64,000 nucleotides of DNA from CAWJFJ01 sp963800065 (GTDB lineage: Bacteria > Actinomycetota > Acidimicrobiia > Acidimicrobiales > UBA8190), in NCBI GenBank assembly GCA_963800065.1, contig CAWCZO010000008.1, positions 930,001 to 994,000 on the forward strand. The letters are read 5' to 3'. Below are positions 40,471 to 48,190 of this stretch, piece by piece. The notes below the pieces were generated by a model. The model was not told where the DNA came from. It was given only the letters and a program-made list of their open reading frames with translations, and did no database searches. The translations under genes and the position numbers were made by a program. Every line of letters starts with the position of its first letter. Position 1 is the stretch's first letter.

Positions 40471-41880
40471 ATGACGGGGGGAGTAAACGTCCTGGTGATA
40501 GTGCTCGACGCCATGCGTGAAGACTCCGTCGTCCCATCATTCGAAGAACCGGGCCGTTGTTTCAAGGCGGCCACCTGCATCGCCAGCGCGCCCTGGACGC
40601 TTCCCTCGTGCACGTCGTTGATTACAGGAATGGATGCCACCCGGCACGGTCATTTCTGGCATACACACGCGTTGGGAGCCAGTGACCTCATCAACGGCAT
40701 TCCCACCGAGTTCCGGAAGGTGGCATTCGTCAACAACAGCGTTCTGAAACGCAACTCTCAGCTCGATGTCGGCTTCGACCATTGGAGATATCTCGCTGGT
40801 CACACGGAACCGTTCGATCGCGGGGCCACCTTGATCCGGAAGGCGCGACGCCGGAAGCCGCTCTTTCTACTCCTCCATTCCAACATTTCCCACGACTACT
40901 ACTACCCGAAGGCCAGCGAATACTACGACGAGGCGTTCCCGGACGCACCCGGTGGTGCATTCGTGCTGGGTGACGACGTGATCAGATGGAGTGGCACCAC
41001 GCCCGCCCAGCGCGCCGCCGTGGTGAAGACGTATGAGGCGTCAGCGATCAAGGCGGTCGCGTCCGCCCGTGAGGTGCTCGAGCTGGCTCGAGCCCGGGAC
41101 GACTTCATCAGTGTCGTCGTCTCAGACCACGGCGAAGGGCTTGAATACGACGAGGCACGGATTCACCACGGTGGTCGTCTCCACGACGATCTGCTCCGGG
41201 TCCCCCTGTACTTCGACCTGCCCTCGATGGTTCCGGCGAGTCAAAGCACGGACCTCGCGTCCGCTTTGGCCTCGGTGCCGGTGGCGGTAACAGACGTGCT
41301 CCCGACCGCATTCGCACTGGCCGGAATGGATCCTGTCCCTACGGTCGATGGACGGCGAATGGAGTCCGGGTCTTCTGAGCGCACCGTGGTAAGCGAGGAG
41401 CGACGGTACCTCTATTTGAGGGATCGATTCCGGTTGAACGTCAAGGGCCGGCACAGATTCATGTCACCCGAGGATCAGGAGGAGAACCGACGCCTTCTCG
41501 ATCAGCTCGCCGCCGAACCGCTCTTGCGGTCCTACCGGTCGAAGTCGGCCAAGCTCATGGTGACCGGACTCCACTTTCGGCCCAGGACCGGGTCTCCGGC
41601 CGAAGCCCGACGAGAAATGATGCGATGGGGCGAGCGCCTGCTGGGGGCCCCCTTGCTGGCACTCCACGGTGATCGCCTGTTCGCATTCGAGTTGTACGAC
41701 CTGACAGACGATCCGTCCGAACGCCACAACCTGCTCGCCGTCGACGGCGACGGGATGGACCGACTCATGGAGAGCGGGCGAGACATGTCCGTCACGGTTC
41801 CCGTTGGCGATGCCAGTGAGGAGCCCGAGGTGCACCTTTCCACCATGCTTGCCGGCGCCGAGCGCATCGCCTCTTTGTGA
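40471..41880 (+). CDS. Alkaline-phosphatase/sulfatase-fold hydrolase or transferase with Thr at the nucleophile position
   Basis: A 469-residue cytosolic-looking protein (no signal peptide). Metal-ligand motifs of the sulfatase superfamily are present: VIVLDAMRED at the N-terminus and SDHGEGLEYD near residue 215. The position of the sulfatase nucleophile reads APWTLPSCTSLITG, where Thr replaces the Cys/Ser of C-x-P-S-R. It therefore cannot carry formylglycine and resembles phosphotransferases such as LtaS or phosphatases that use Thr. AGGAGGTGAG precedes the ATG. It sits between a glycosyltransferase-like gene and a sulfotransferase gene. Confidence 0.75.
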   Translation: MTGGVNVLVIVLDAMREDSVVPSFEEPGRCFKAATCIASAPWTLPSCTSLITGMDATRHGHFWHTHALGASDLINGIPTEFRKVAFVNNSVLKRNSQLDVGFDHWRYLAGHTEPFDRGATLIRKARRRKPLFLLLHSNISHDYYYPKASEYYDEAFPDAPGGAFVLGDDVIRWSGTTPAQRAAVVKTYEASAIKAVASAREVLELARARDDFISVVVSDHGEGLEYDEARIHHGGRLHDDLLRVPLYFDLPSMVPASQSTDLASALASVPVAVTDVLPTAFALAGMDPVPTVDGRRMESGSSERTVVSEERRYLYLRDRFRLNVKGRHRFMSPEDQEENRRLLDQLAAEPLLRSYRSKSAKLMVTGLHFRPRTGSPAEARREMMRWGERLLGAPLLALHGDRLFAFELYDLTDDPSERHNLLAVDGDGMDRLMESGRDMSVTVPVGDASEEPEVHLSTMLAGAERIASL

Positions 41881-41982
41881 TCGTCGTCGTACCCCTCCAG
41901 GAGTGCACAGGAGTATCGTCCACGGCGGTTCCGGTGGGCCACCCTGACGGCGGGTCGAGACCTCGGAGGGCGCGCCACGGTG

Positions 41983-41988
41983 TAGGTT
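41983..41988 (+). promoter_or_regulatory. -10 element (TAGGTT) for the sulfotransferase gene
   Basis: TAGGTT lies 5 nt before GTG 41994, again with no room for a ribosome site. Confidence 0.4.
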
Positions 41989-41993
41989 GACTC

Positions 41994-43046
41994 GTGGTGT
42001 CAGAGCTGCGGCAACGGATAAGGCGCGAGACGCGGTTCTTGCGCAGAGCAGTGCGTCACCCGAGCAAATTCAAGCGCCGCCTGAAACGCGCGGTATCCCC
42101 GGAAGTGGCATTTATCGAGCGGAATCACGATCCGGATCGAACGTTGCTGCTGGTGGGCACCGGCCGAAGCGGGACGACGTGGCTGGCGGAGGTCCTCACC
42201 GACGCTCTTCATTCTCGGCTGCTGCTCGAACCGCTGCGCAGCAAGTTGGTCCCGATGGCGAGGCCTGTTCGCATCGGCCACTACATCGATCCCTCCGACG
42301 ACCCCGACCCCGTCGTCGCCGCTGTGCTGGACCGGATCATGACGGGGCGGATACGGGGGAGAGCCATCGACAGGTACAACGCTGTCCGCTTCCCGCGTTG
42401 CCGATTGGTAAAGGAGGTACGCGCCACCAACCTGCTGCCGTGGATCGTGGACCGCTATCCCCGGACTCCCGTCGTCTATCTGCTGCGCCACCCCGTGCCG
42501 ACCGCGTGGTCGGTGGCCAAGCTCGGCCTGCCCGACAATCTCGACCAGTTCCTGGGGCAGGAGTCGCTCATGCATGGCCCGCTGGAACCGTTCCGCTCCT
42601 TGATCAGCGAAGCGGCGGTCTCCGACGACCGGTTCCACCGGAGGGTCCTGCGCTGGTGCCTGGAGAACTTCGTGCCGACGCACATGCTCGACCCGGGCCA
42701 CACTCATGTCATCTTCTATGAACACATGATCGACGATCCGTGGGGCGAGCTCGAACGGCTGCGTTCCTACCTCAACGGGTTCGGGCCCGGCTTGTGGGAT
42801 CTGGGATCGTTCTCCGAAGCAAGTCTGGGAAGACCGTCCCACACCAACTATCACGGCACGGACGTGGGGTCCGGGCCCGATCGGCTGGAGACGTGGGTTG
42901 CCGAGGTGCCGGCCGCCAGCATCGAGAAGGCTCTGGAACTGGTTGGTGCCTTCGGCCTCGGCCGCATCTACTCGGACTCGACTCGGCCCCTGGTCCCACC
43001 CGACTCTGTCTTGCAGGGCGATCGAAAGGCCCCCACCCGTCGTTAG
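41994..43046 (+). CDS. Sulfotransferase family protein
   Basis: A 350-residue protein. The PAPS 5'-phosphosulfate loop is LLLVGTGRSGTTWLAEVL near residue 52, and the 3'-phosphate site is VVYLLRHPVPTAWSVAKLG near residue 160. Such enzymes transfer sulfate from PAPS to sugars or lipids. A basic N-terminal extension (RQRIRRETRFLRRAVRHPSKFKRRLKR) may contact membrane or nucleic acid. GTG 41994 is followed at once by a second in-frame GTG, and a -10 element lies 5 nt before. Together with the two genes before it, a sulfated surface glycan is a plausible product. Confidence 0.85.
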   Translation: MVSELRQRIRRETRFLRRAVRHPSKFKRRLKRAVSPEVAFIERNHDPDRTLLLVGTGRSGTTWLAEVLTDALHSRLLLEPLRSKLVPMARPVRIGHYIDPSDDPDPVVAAVLDRIMTGRIRGRAIDRYNAVRFPRCRLVKEVRATNLLPWIVDRYPRTPVVYLLRHPVPTAWSVAKLGLPDNLDQFLGQESLMHGPLEPFRSLISEAAVSDDRFHRRVLRWCLENFVPTHMLDPGHTHVIFYEHMIDDPWGELERLRSYLNGFGPGLWDLGSFSEASLGRPSHTNYHGTDVGSGPDRLETWVAEVPAASIEKALELVGAFGLGRIYSDSTRPLVPPDSVLQGDRKAPTRR

Positions 43047-43191
43047 CCGGTCGGCCTCAGAGGAGCCCGGCCTCACCATGGTGCAAGCGTGCCTTCCTCG
43101 CCGGGCACGGCTCCGACATCCCCCACCCGCACGGTGATTGTCGCTACCGTGAAGGTTCACGAGACCTTTCACGCGGAACCGATCCGAGCGC

Positions 43192-44118
43192 ATGGCGCTG
43201 CGGCTGGCTGTATTCGTGGGCGTCGCCGGGGCCGCAGTGGCGCTTTCGGCATCGGCGTTCGCGGTATCCCCACGTCCTCCCAAGATCTCCGCGACCGAGG
43301 CCACCTTTGCCATTCCCATGGGGACCACGTCCACGTGGACGCTGAAGCTGTGGTCGCATGGCAATCTCGAGGGCTCTGATTCAGGAACGTCGGGGACGCT
43401 GACCGTCGCCGTGCCGACCACCCCCGACTGTCTCTTCCAGGCCGATGTGTCCGTGGCTCCGGTGGGTGGAAAGAGTTCGTACTACTCCGGGGTGAGGGCC
43501 ACCGTGCCGGGATGTGGACCTCCGCCGACCATCGCCGGGGACATCTACCTCTGTTCGGGGACGGGCGCTCAAACGACGACCGAGATCACCGGTGGGATGT
43601 TGGCCGTGACGGGGCCCCGAACCCTGCCTTCCCAGGCCAACCCGCTGTTACCGACGGCGGTGTCGTCCGGTAGCTACACGATGGGGGCCGGCTCACCTTC
43701 GGGCTACGTGTTCGTCGTCTGCAACGGTTCCGCCTCGGTGTCGACCACCGGTTTCACGGCAACACAGACCGTCGTCGTCCCCGCCGGGGGAGCCGGTTTC
43801 GGCGCCTTCTACGTGGTGAAGGCGGCTCCTGTGGGGTCTCTGAGCGGCGGTTCCGGTCCTCCGCCTCCAAACTCAGGCGGCGGTCCGGCGACCAGTCCCG
43901 GGACGCCACACCCTGTGAGCACGGTCACTCACCACAGCCAGCCCGCCGGCGCCACCAAGGTCGGCAGTTCCAGCCTGGCCTTCACGGGCATGAACACCGG
44001 CCCCCTTCTGGTCGTCGGGTTCCTGGCACTGATGCTGGGGGGACTGGTCAGCTTGATATCGCGTGCGCGGCGACGGACCGCCTGGGAGGGCGGCGACACC
44101 CCAGCGTCCCACCGGTAG
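43192..44118 (+). CDS. Secreted protein with LAFTG cell-wall sorting signal
   Basis: A 308-residue protein. The signal peptide is MALRLAVFVGVAGAAVALSASAFA. The middle is Gly/Ser/Thr-rich with cysteine pairs (TPDCLF, VPGCGP, YLCSG, VVCNG). A Pro/Gly-rich spacer leads to SSLAFTG, a hydrophobic segment (PLLVVGFLALMLGGLVSLI) and a basic RARRR tail. LAxTG is the motif of class E sortases, so the protein is probably linked to the cell wall. No sortase gene is in the window. The mature domain is not recognised. Confidence 0.8.
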   Translation: MALRLAVFVGVAGAAVALSASAFAVSPRPPKISATEATFAIPMGTTSTWTLKLWSHGNLEGSDSGTSGTLTVAVPTTPDCLFQADVSVAPVGGKSSYYSGVRATVPGCGPPPTIAGDIYLCSGTGAQTTTEITGGMLAVTGPRTLPSQANPLLPTAVSSGSYTMGAGSPSGYVFVVCNGSASVSTTGFTATQTVVVPAGGAGFGAFYVVKAAPVGSLSGGSGPPPPNSGGGPATSPGTPHPVSTVTHHSQPAGATKVGSSSLAFTGMNTGPLLVVGFLALMLGGLVSLISRARRRTAWEGGDTPASHR

Positions 44119-44149
44119 ACAGCCCGTCGACTTGATCGACCGTCCTCGG

Positions 44150-44168
44150 GCGCCGCCGTGGGCGGCGC
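44150..44168. terminator. Hairpin between convergent genes
   Basis: GCGCCGCC-GTG-GGCGGCGC followed by TACTTC. It lies between the LAFTG gene and the convergent small membrane-protein gene and could terminate both. Confidence 0.55.
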
Positions 44169-44431
44169 TACTTCGAGCCGTGTATCCCGAGCACCTGGAG
44201 GACGAATCCGATCGCCAGCAGGATGCCGGCGACAATCATGGTCCCTCGCTCGACAGCGCGGCTCATCGATCGCAGCCCGAACGTTCCCGCCAGGACGATC
44301 GCCACCGCTCCCAGGGCGCAGATGGCGATTCCGATCTCCTGGAGGTGGCGCTTCTGAGTGGCCGTGGAGGCGGCGTGTCCACTGTGGGCATGGTGGGCAG
44401 CGGCGTGGGCAGCGACGAGGACATATTCCAT
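44168..44431 (-). CDS. Small membrane protein (about 87 aa)
   Basis: Two hydrophobic segments are visible, IGIAICALGAVAIVLAGTFGL and GTMIVAGILLAIGFVLQVLGI. They are preceded by a His/Ala-rich stretch AAHAAAHHAHSGHAAS that could bind metal. I take ATG 44431 as start; ATG 44503 would add 24 residues of poorer composition. It is convergent with the LAFTG gene and divergent from the carbonic anhydrase gene. Function unknown. Confidence 0.6.
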   Translation of the reverse strand: MEYVLVAAHAAAHHAHSGHAASTATQKRHLQEIGIAICALGAVAIVLAGTFGLRSMSRAVERGTMIVAGILLAIGFVLQVLGIHGSK

Positions 44432-44553
44432 CGGGGGAGTATCGCAAATCGCACCGAAACGCGCCAGCACGGTCCGTAGAGCAGTCAGTCCAGCGCTCCC
44501 CATGGCCGAAGTGGCCGCCTCTTCGGGCCCGGCTCAGGAACGGATCGAAACGG

Positions 44554-44559
44554 TAGCGT
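44554..44559 (+). promoter_or_regulatory. -10 element (TAGCGT) for the carbonic anhydrase gene
   Basis: TAGCGT lies 7 nt before the ATG at 44567; the predicted leader is about 1 nt. Confidence 0.5.
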
Positions 44560-44566
44560 CATCCCC

Positions 44567-45085
44567 ATGGCGCTCTACGCACTCGGCGATCTGATCCCCA
44601 CCATCGACGCCGAGGCCTTCGTTCACAGCGACGCCGTGGTCATCGGAGCCGTCACGCTCGGACCCGAGGCCACGGTGTGGCCCGGTGCCGTCCTGCGCGG
44701 TGACTACGGCGAGATCTCGGTGGGAGCCCGGACGTCGATCCAGGACGGCACCGTCGTCCACGCCGGCCCGGGCTTTCCCACCCGCGTAGGCGATGGCTGT
44801 GTCGTCGGTCACCTCGTCCATCTCGAGGGATGCATCCTCGAAGACGAGTGCTTGGTCGGCTCCGGGGCCGTGGTCCTCCACCATGCAGTGGTCGGTACCG
44901 GGGCGACCGTGGGCGCCGGTGCCGTCGTACCGAACCGGGTGAACGTCCCACCCGGTGCCCTCGCCGTCGGCGTCCCCGTCGTCGTGAAGGCCGACCGGTC
45001 GAACATCGACGGGATCAGGCTGGCGGCTGCCGAGTATGTGCGCAACGGGCGACGCTACCGGACCGAGCTACGCCGCCTCGACTGA
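44567..45085 (+). CDS. Gamma-carbonic anhydrase family protein (left-handed beta-helix)
   Basis: A 172-residue protein made of hexapeptide repeats (GAVTLGPEATVWPGAVLRGDYGEISVG and so on). The three metal-binding histidines appear in GTVVHAG and VGHLVHLEGC, and the Arg/Asp salt-bridge region in LRGDYGEI. Homologues are YrdA/CaiE/gamma-CA trimers that bind zinc or iron; not all are active carbonic anhydrases. The C-terminal helix begins near GIRLAAAEYVRNG. The start follows a -10 element at near-leaderless spacing. Confidence 0.88.
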   Translation: MALYALGDLIPTIDAEAFVHSDAVVIGAVTLGPEATVWPGAVLRGDYGEISVGARTSIQDGTVVHAGPGFPTRVGDGCVVGHLVHLEGCILEDECLVGSGAVVLHHAVVGTGATVGAGAVVPNRVNVPPGALAVGVPVVVKADRSNIDGIRLAAAEYVRNGRRYRTELRRLD

Positions 45086-45105
45086 AGGTGGCGCCTCGGC
45101 GGGCC

Positions 45106-45726
45106 CTACGTCGTGGTCGACGGACCTCTACGGAGGATGACCTCCACCGGCGGAGCCGGATATCCCGCTCGCTCGCCCGGTCGCCAGCCCGCCGCCAGCT
45201 TCTGTTCGGCCACGCCACCGTCGGCCCAGATGTGACAGGTGTTGCGCGGGAAGAGCGTGGGACGAGCCGACGGCGCCGCGTCGAGATGTTGCCAGTCTCG
45301 GTCACGGGCGCGGTTCGATGTCATCGCCTGGATGACCACGGGGCCGACGGTCCGGGCCAGTTGCTCGAGGTGCGTGCACCCACGGGCACCACCGAAGCGC
45401 TCCTGCACCGCCCGCGTGTAGCCGCGGCCGATACAGAGCCCGATGAGATCGTCGAAGGCACCGGTGATGGAGGGGCATTCGGCATGGGGGAAGAGCGCCA
45501 TGGTCGCCTTGGCCTCCGTGATGGAGAGGTCGTCCTTGCGCACCAGCACCTGGAGGTCCATGTCATGGACGTGCTCGACCCGGTCGCTGTCCGCCGCCCA
45601 CGGTCGCTCGTCGCGCAAGCGCCCCGTCACCGACAAGGAGTCCCCCTCGTCGTACGCCTCGAATTCGATGGTCCGGCGGTGGACGGGCACGCCCGTGCGG
45701 ACGGCGGGGATCGGCACTGTGGTCAT
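45106..45726 (-). CDS. DUF2889 family protein
   Basis: A 206-residue protein with the family signature RGYTRAVQERFGGARGCTHLEQLARTVGPVVIQAM, where a Cys and His are conserved, plus VRKDDLSITEAKATMALFPH. The function of DUF2889 is unknown. Convergent with the carbonic anhydrase gene, with a 20-nt gap. Confidence 0.8.
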   Translation of the reverse strand: MTTVPIPAVRTGVPVHRRTIEFEAYDEGDSLSVTGRLRDERPWAADSDRVEHVHDMDLQVLVRKDDLSITEAKATMALFPHAECPSITGAFDDLIGLCIGRGYTRAVQERFGGARGCTHLEQLARTVGPVVIQAMTSNRARDRDWQHLDAAPSARPTLFPRNTCHIWADGGVAEQKLAAGWRPGERAGYPAPPVEVILRRGPSTTT

Positions 45727-46119
45727 GGCGCCGATCCTGGCACCTCGATGGCACGGAAGTGACTCCGATGACTCCTCTGAGTCTCCACTTGAGGGTGAGG
45801 GTCTGCTTCCGCGGATCGGGCCCGTCCTCAGACCCGTACTCCGGCCAATTCGCAGGTCACGGCGCCGTCACCAGCGACCCCGGGGCCACCGTCGCCACCG
45901 CCCTCGGCGCTGTTTCCCCGGAGCCGGAGGCCGAACATCATCCGACGCGGATTCCCCCGGGAATACAGGGGAATCCGAGCTGCGACGATGGGGGAGACGG
46001 CCCGAGGCGTCGGGACTGCCCGCCACGCCGAGACGTCAGGGTCACATATCCGTAACTACCCGGTTGTGAGCCATTTGGGGGTACGATGAAGCTGCACCTG
46101 AGGTGGAGGAGGAACCGAG
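45727..46119. other. Intergenic region before the MerR regulator
   Basis: About 390 bp with no supported gene. It contains a 10-bp perfect inverted repeat at 45948-45977 and a -10-like TACGAT near 46082, followed by a GGAGGAGG ribosome site before the MerR start. Confidence 0.6.
45948..45977. promoter_or_regulatory. 10-bp inverted repeat (operator candidate)
   Basis: CGGATTCCCC and GGGGAATCCG separated by 10 nt, about 110 bp upstream of the predicted -10 of the MerR gene. A dimeric regulator such as the MerR protein itself could bind it; there is no direct proof. Confidence 0.5.
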
Positions 46120-46653
46120 ATGGCCGACCGATCCCTGGCGAACGCGACAGGTCCCGTGTCGAACGCGATCGATCGGATCTCCGATGGATTTCGCGGGCCG
46201 CAGGTCTGTTCCCTCGTCGGAATCACCTACCGGCAACTCGACTACTGGGCCCGCACCGGACTTCTGCGCCCCTCCATCGCCGATGCGCGCGGCAGTGGGA
46301 CGCAACGGCGCTACTCGTACCACGACGTTCTCGAGCTGAAGGTCATCAAGCAACTTCTCGACGCCGGGATCTCGCTCCAACGGGCGCGCCGTGCCGTCGA
46401 GTGCATGCGTGAGGGCATCGGGGGTGATCTGGCCGCCACCAACCTGGTGCTGGTGGGGACCGACTCCGTCCTGGCCCACAGCGACGGTGAGGTCGTCGAC
46501 CTGTTGAAAGGTGGCCAGGGGGTCCTCAACATCGTTCCCCTCTCGGGAGTCGTCGAAGAGCTCAACGCCGACATCTTGCGCATCGAGCACGAGGCGCAGA
46601 CGCCTCCCATGGCCGGCCCGACGTCGGCCGCGGCGGAGGCGGCGGGCGGCTGA
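46120..46653 (+). CDS. MerR-family regulator, FtsR/Rv1828-like
   Basis: A 177-residue protein with an N-terminal winged helix: VCSLVGITYRQLDYWARTGLLRPS, then GTQRRYSYHDVLELKVIKQLLDAGISLQRARR. The C-terminal half lacks metal-binding cysteines and matches the actinobacterial FtsR-type more than metal sensors. Homologues affect cell-division and glycine-metabolism loci. In mycobacteria the related gene lies near garA, gcvH and gcvB; here it precedes gcvT-gcvPA-gcvPB, which supports the assignment. The ATG follows GGAGGAGG. Confidence 0.85.
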   Translation: MADRSLANATGPVSNAIDRISDGFRGPQVCSLVGITYRQLDYWARTGLLRPSIADARGSGTQRRYSYHDVLELKVIKQLLDAGISLQRARRAVECMREGIGGDLAATNLVLVGTDSVLAHSDGEVVDLLKGGQGVLNIVPLSGVVEELNADILRIEHEAQTPPMAGPTSAAAEAAGG

Positions 46654-46690
46654 CGATGGTGTCTCACCGGGGTTCGGGGACCTCCTGACG

Positions 46691-47023
46691 ATGACCTTCG
46701 CACACGAGTCGGAGCGCCATTTCGCCGAGCTTCTCGACTTCTACGGTGTGCGCTGGGAGTACGAACCGGTGGAGTTCGTCCTCGAGTGGCATGACGACCG
46801 GAGCCCGGCCGCCGCCTTCCGACCCGACTTCTACCTTCCCGACCACGGATGCTTCATCGAGTTGACCACCCTCTCGCAGAAGCTCGTAACCCGGAAGAAC
46901 GCCAAAGTGCGCCGGCTGCGGGAACTTCACCCCGGGGTCGAGGTCAAGCTGCTCTACCAACGTGACTATCTGGCCCTCCTGGGCAAGTACGGCTTCTCTC
47001 GGCCCTCGTCACCAGCCGCATAG
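46691..47023 (+). CDS. Hypothetical protein, endonuclease-like fold
   Basis: A 110-residue protein. FRPDFYLPDHGCFIELTTL resembles the PD...(E)xK core of restriction-type nucleases, with Asp and Glu at the expected spacing and QKLVTRKNAK supplying lysines. GVRWEYEPVEFVLEWHDD precedes it. A nuclease role is inference. It lies between the FtsR-like gene and gcvT, and its stop codon TAG forms part of the gcvT -10 element. Confidence 0.6.
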   Translation: MTFAHESERHFAELLDFYGVRWEYEPVEFVLEWHDDRSPAAAFRPDFYLPDHGCFIELTTLSQKLVTRKNAKVRRLRELHPGVEVKLLYQRDYLALLGKYGFSRPSSPAA

Positions 47024-47026
47024 GCT
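47021..47026 (+). promoter_or_regulatory. -10 element (TAGGCT) for the gcv operon, leaderless geometry
   Basis: TAGGCT lies exactly 6 nt before the gcvT GTG at 47033 and overlaps the stop codon of the preceding gene. Confidence 0.55.
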
Positions 47027-47032
47027 GGCGGT

Positions 47033-48190
47033 GTGACGCCCCCTACGTCCACGCCCTCGTCCACCGGCGCGCCACCAGCCGGCACCTCGCCCGAGGCCCT
47101 GCGCCACTCCCCGCTGGAGGACTGCCACCGCGCCCTGGACGCCAAGCTGGTGGAATTCGGCGGCTGGTTGATGCCGCTGGCCTACGGCACGGGCACGCTG
47201 GCCGAGCACCGAGCGTGCCGGAGCCGGGCGGTGGCCTTCGACGTGAGCCACCTGGGGACCGTCAGGGTGGAGGGCCCCGGTGCCGTCGAGGTACTCCAGA
47301 GTCAGCTGAGCAACGATCTGCGCAAGATCACCCCCGGGCGGGCCCAGTACACCCACCTGCTCGACCCCGACGACGCCTCGGTCGTCGACGACATCATCGT
47401 CTGGTGGATCGCCGACGGCGTCTTCGACGTCATGCCCAACGCCTCGAACACGGGACGGGTGCGTGACGCCCTGGGCGGCCACGACACGACCGCTGGTCGG
47501 GCCGTGATCGCCGTGCAGGGACCCGACGCCCGTCGCCGGCTGGCGTCCGTCGTCGCCGAAGCCGCCGGGGTGGCACGCTTCGCCGTGGCCTCGTTCACAT
47601 GGGCCGGGGCGGCATGCACGGTGGCCGGGACCGGGTACACGGGGGAGGACGGCGTCGAGTGCGCCGTCCCCGCCGAGGTCGCTCCGTCGTTCTGGCGGGC
47701 CCTGCTCGACGAGGGCGTCGCGCCGGCCGGGCTCGGAGCACGTGACACCCTGCGTCTCGAAGCCGGGCTCCCCCTGCACGGGCAGGACCTCGGCCCCGGA
47801 ATCACACCTTTGCAGGCCGGGCTGGGTTGGGTGGTCGGTTGGGACAAGGGGGACTTCCGGGGTCGGGGGCCCCTGGAGCGGGAGCGGGAGAAGGGTCCGG
47901 CCCGTCGACTGCGTGGGCTCGTGGCCGACGGCCGCCAACCTCCCCGTCACGACGACGCCGTCCTTCGTGGCGACGGGCGCGTGGGAACCGTGACGAGTGG
48001 GAACTTCTCTCCGGTGCTCGAGCGCGGGATCGCCCTGGCCCTGATCGACACCGGCGGAGACGCGGCCGACGTCGTCGACGGTGACGAACTCGTGCTCGAC
48101 GTGCGCGGACGTCACCTTTCCGCCCGTGTCACCGCTCTGCCTTTCGTCCCGGCCGGGAGCCGGAGGGGTTCCGTCGGGGGAGGAAACTGA
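47033..48190 (+). CDS. gcvT: Glycine cleavage system T protein (aminomethyltransferase)
   Basis: A 385-residue THF-dependent aminomethyltransferase, releasing ammonia from the lipoyl arm of GcvH. Family blocks include LVEFGGWLMPLAYG, SRAVAFDVSHLGTVRVEG, YTGEDGVECAVP, GARDTLRLEAGLPLHGQDL, KGDFRGRGPL and GTVTSGNFSPVLERGIALAL. The catalytic Asp lies in FDVSH. A Pro/Thr-rich extension of about 25 residues precedes the domain. The stop overlaps gcvPA as TGATG. gcvH is absent from the window. Confidence 0.94.
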   Translation: MTPPTSTPSSTGAPPAGTSPEALRHSPLEDCHRALDAKLVEFGGWLMPLAYGTGTLAEHRACRSRAVAFDVSHLGTVRVEGPGAVEVLQSQLSNDLRKITPGRAQYTHLLDPDDASVVDDIIVWWIADGVFDVMPNASNTGRVRDALGGHDTTAGRAVIAVQGPDARRRLASVVAEAAGVARFAVASFTWAGAACTVAGTGYTGEDGVECAVPAEVAPSFWRALLDEGVAPAGLGARDTLRLEAGLPLHGQDLGPGITPLQAGLGWVVGWDKGDFRGRGPLEREREKGPARRLRGLVADGRQPPRHDDAVLRGDGRVGTVTSGNFSPVLERGIALALIDTGGDAADVVDGDELVLDVRGRHLSARVTALPFVPAGSRRGSVGGGN

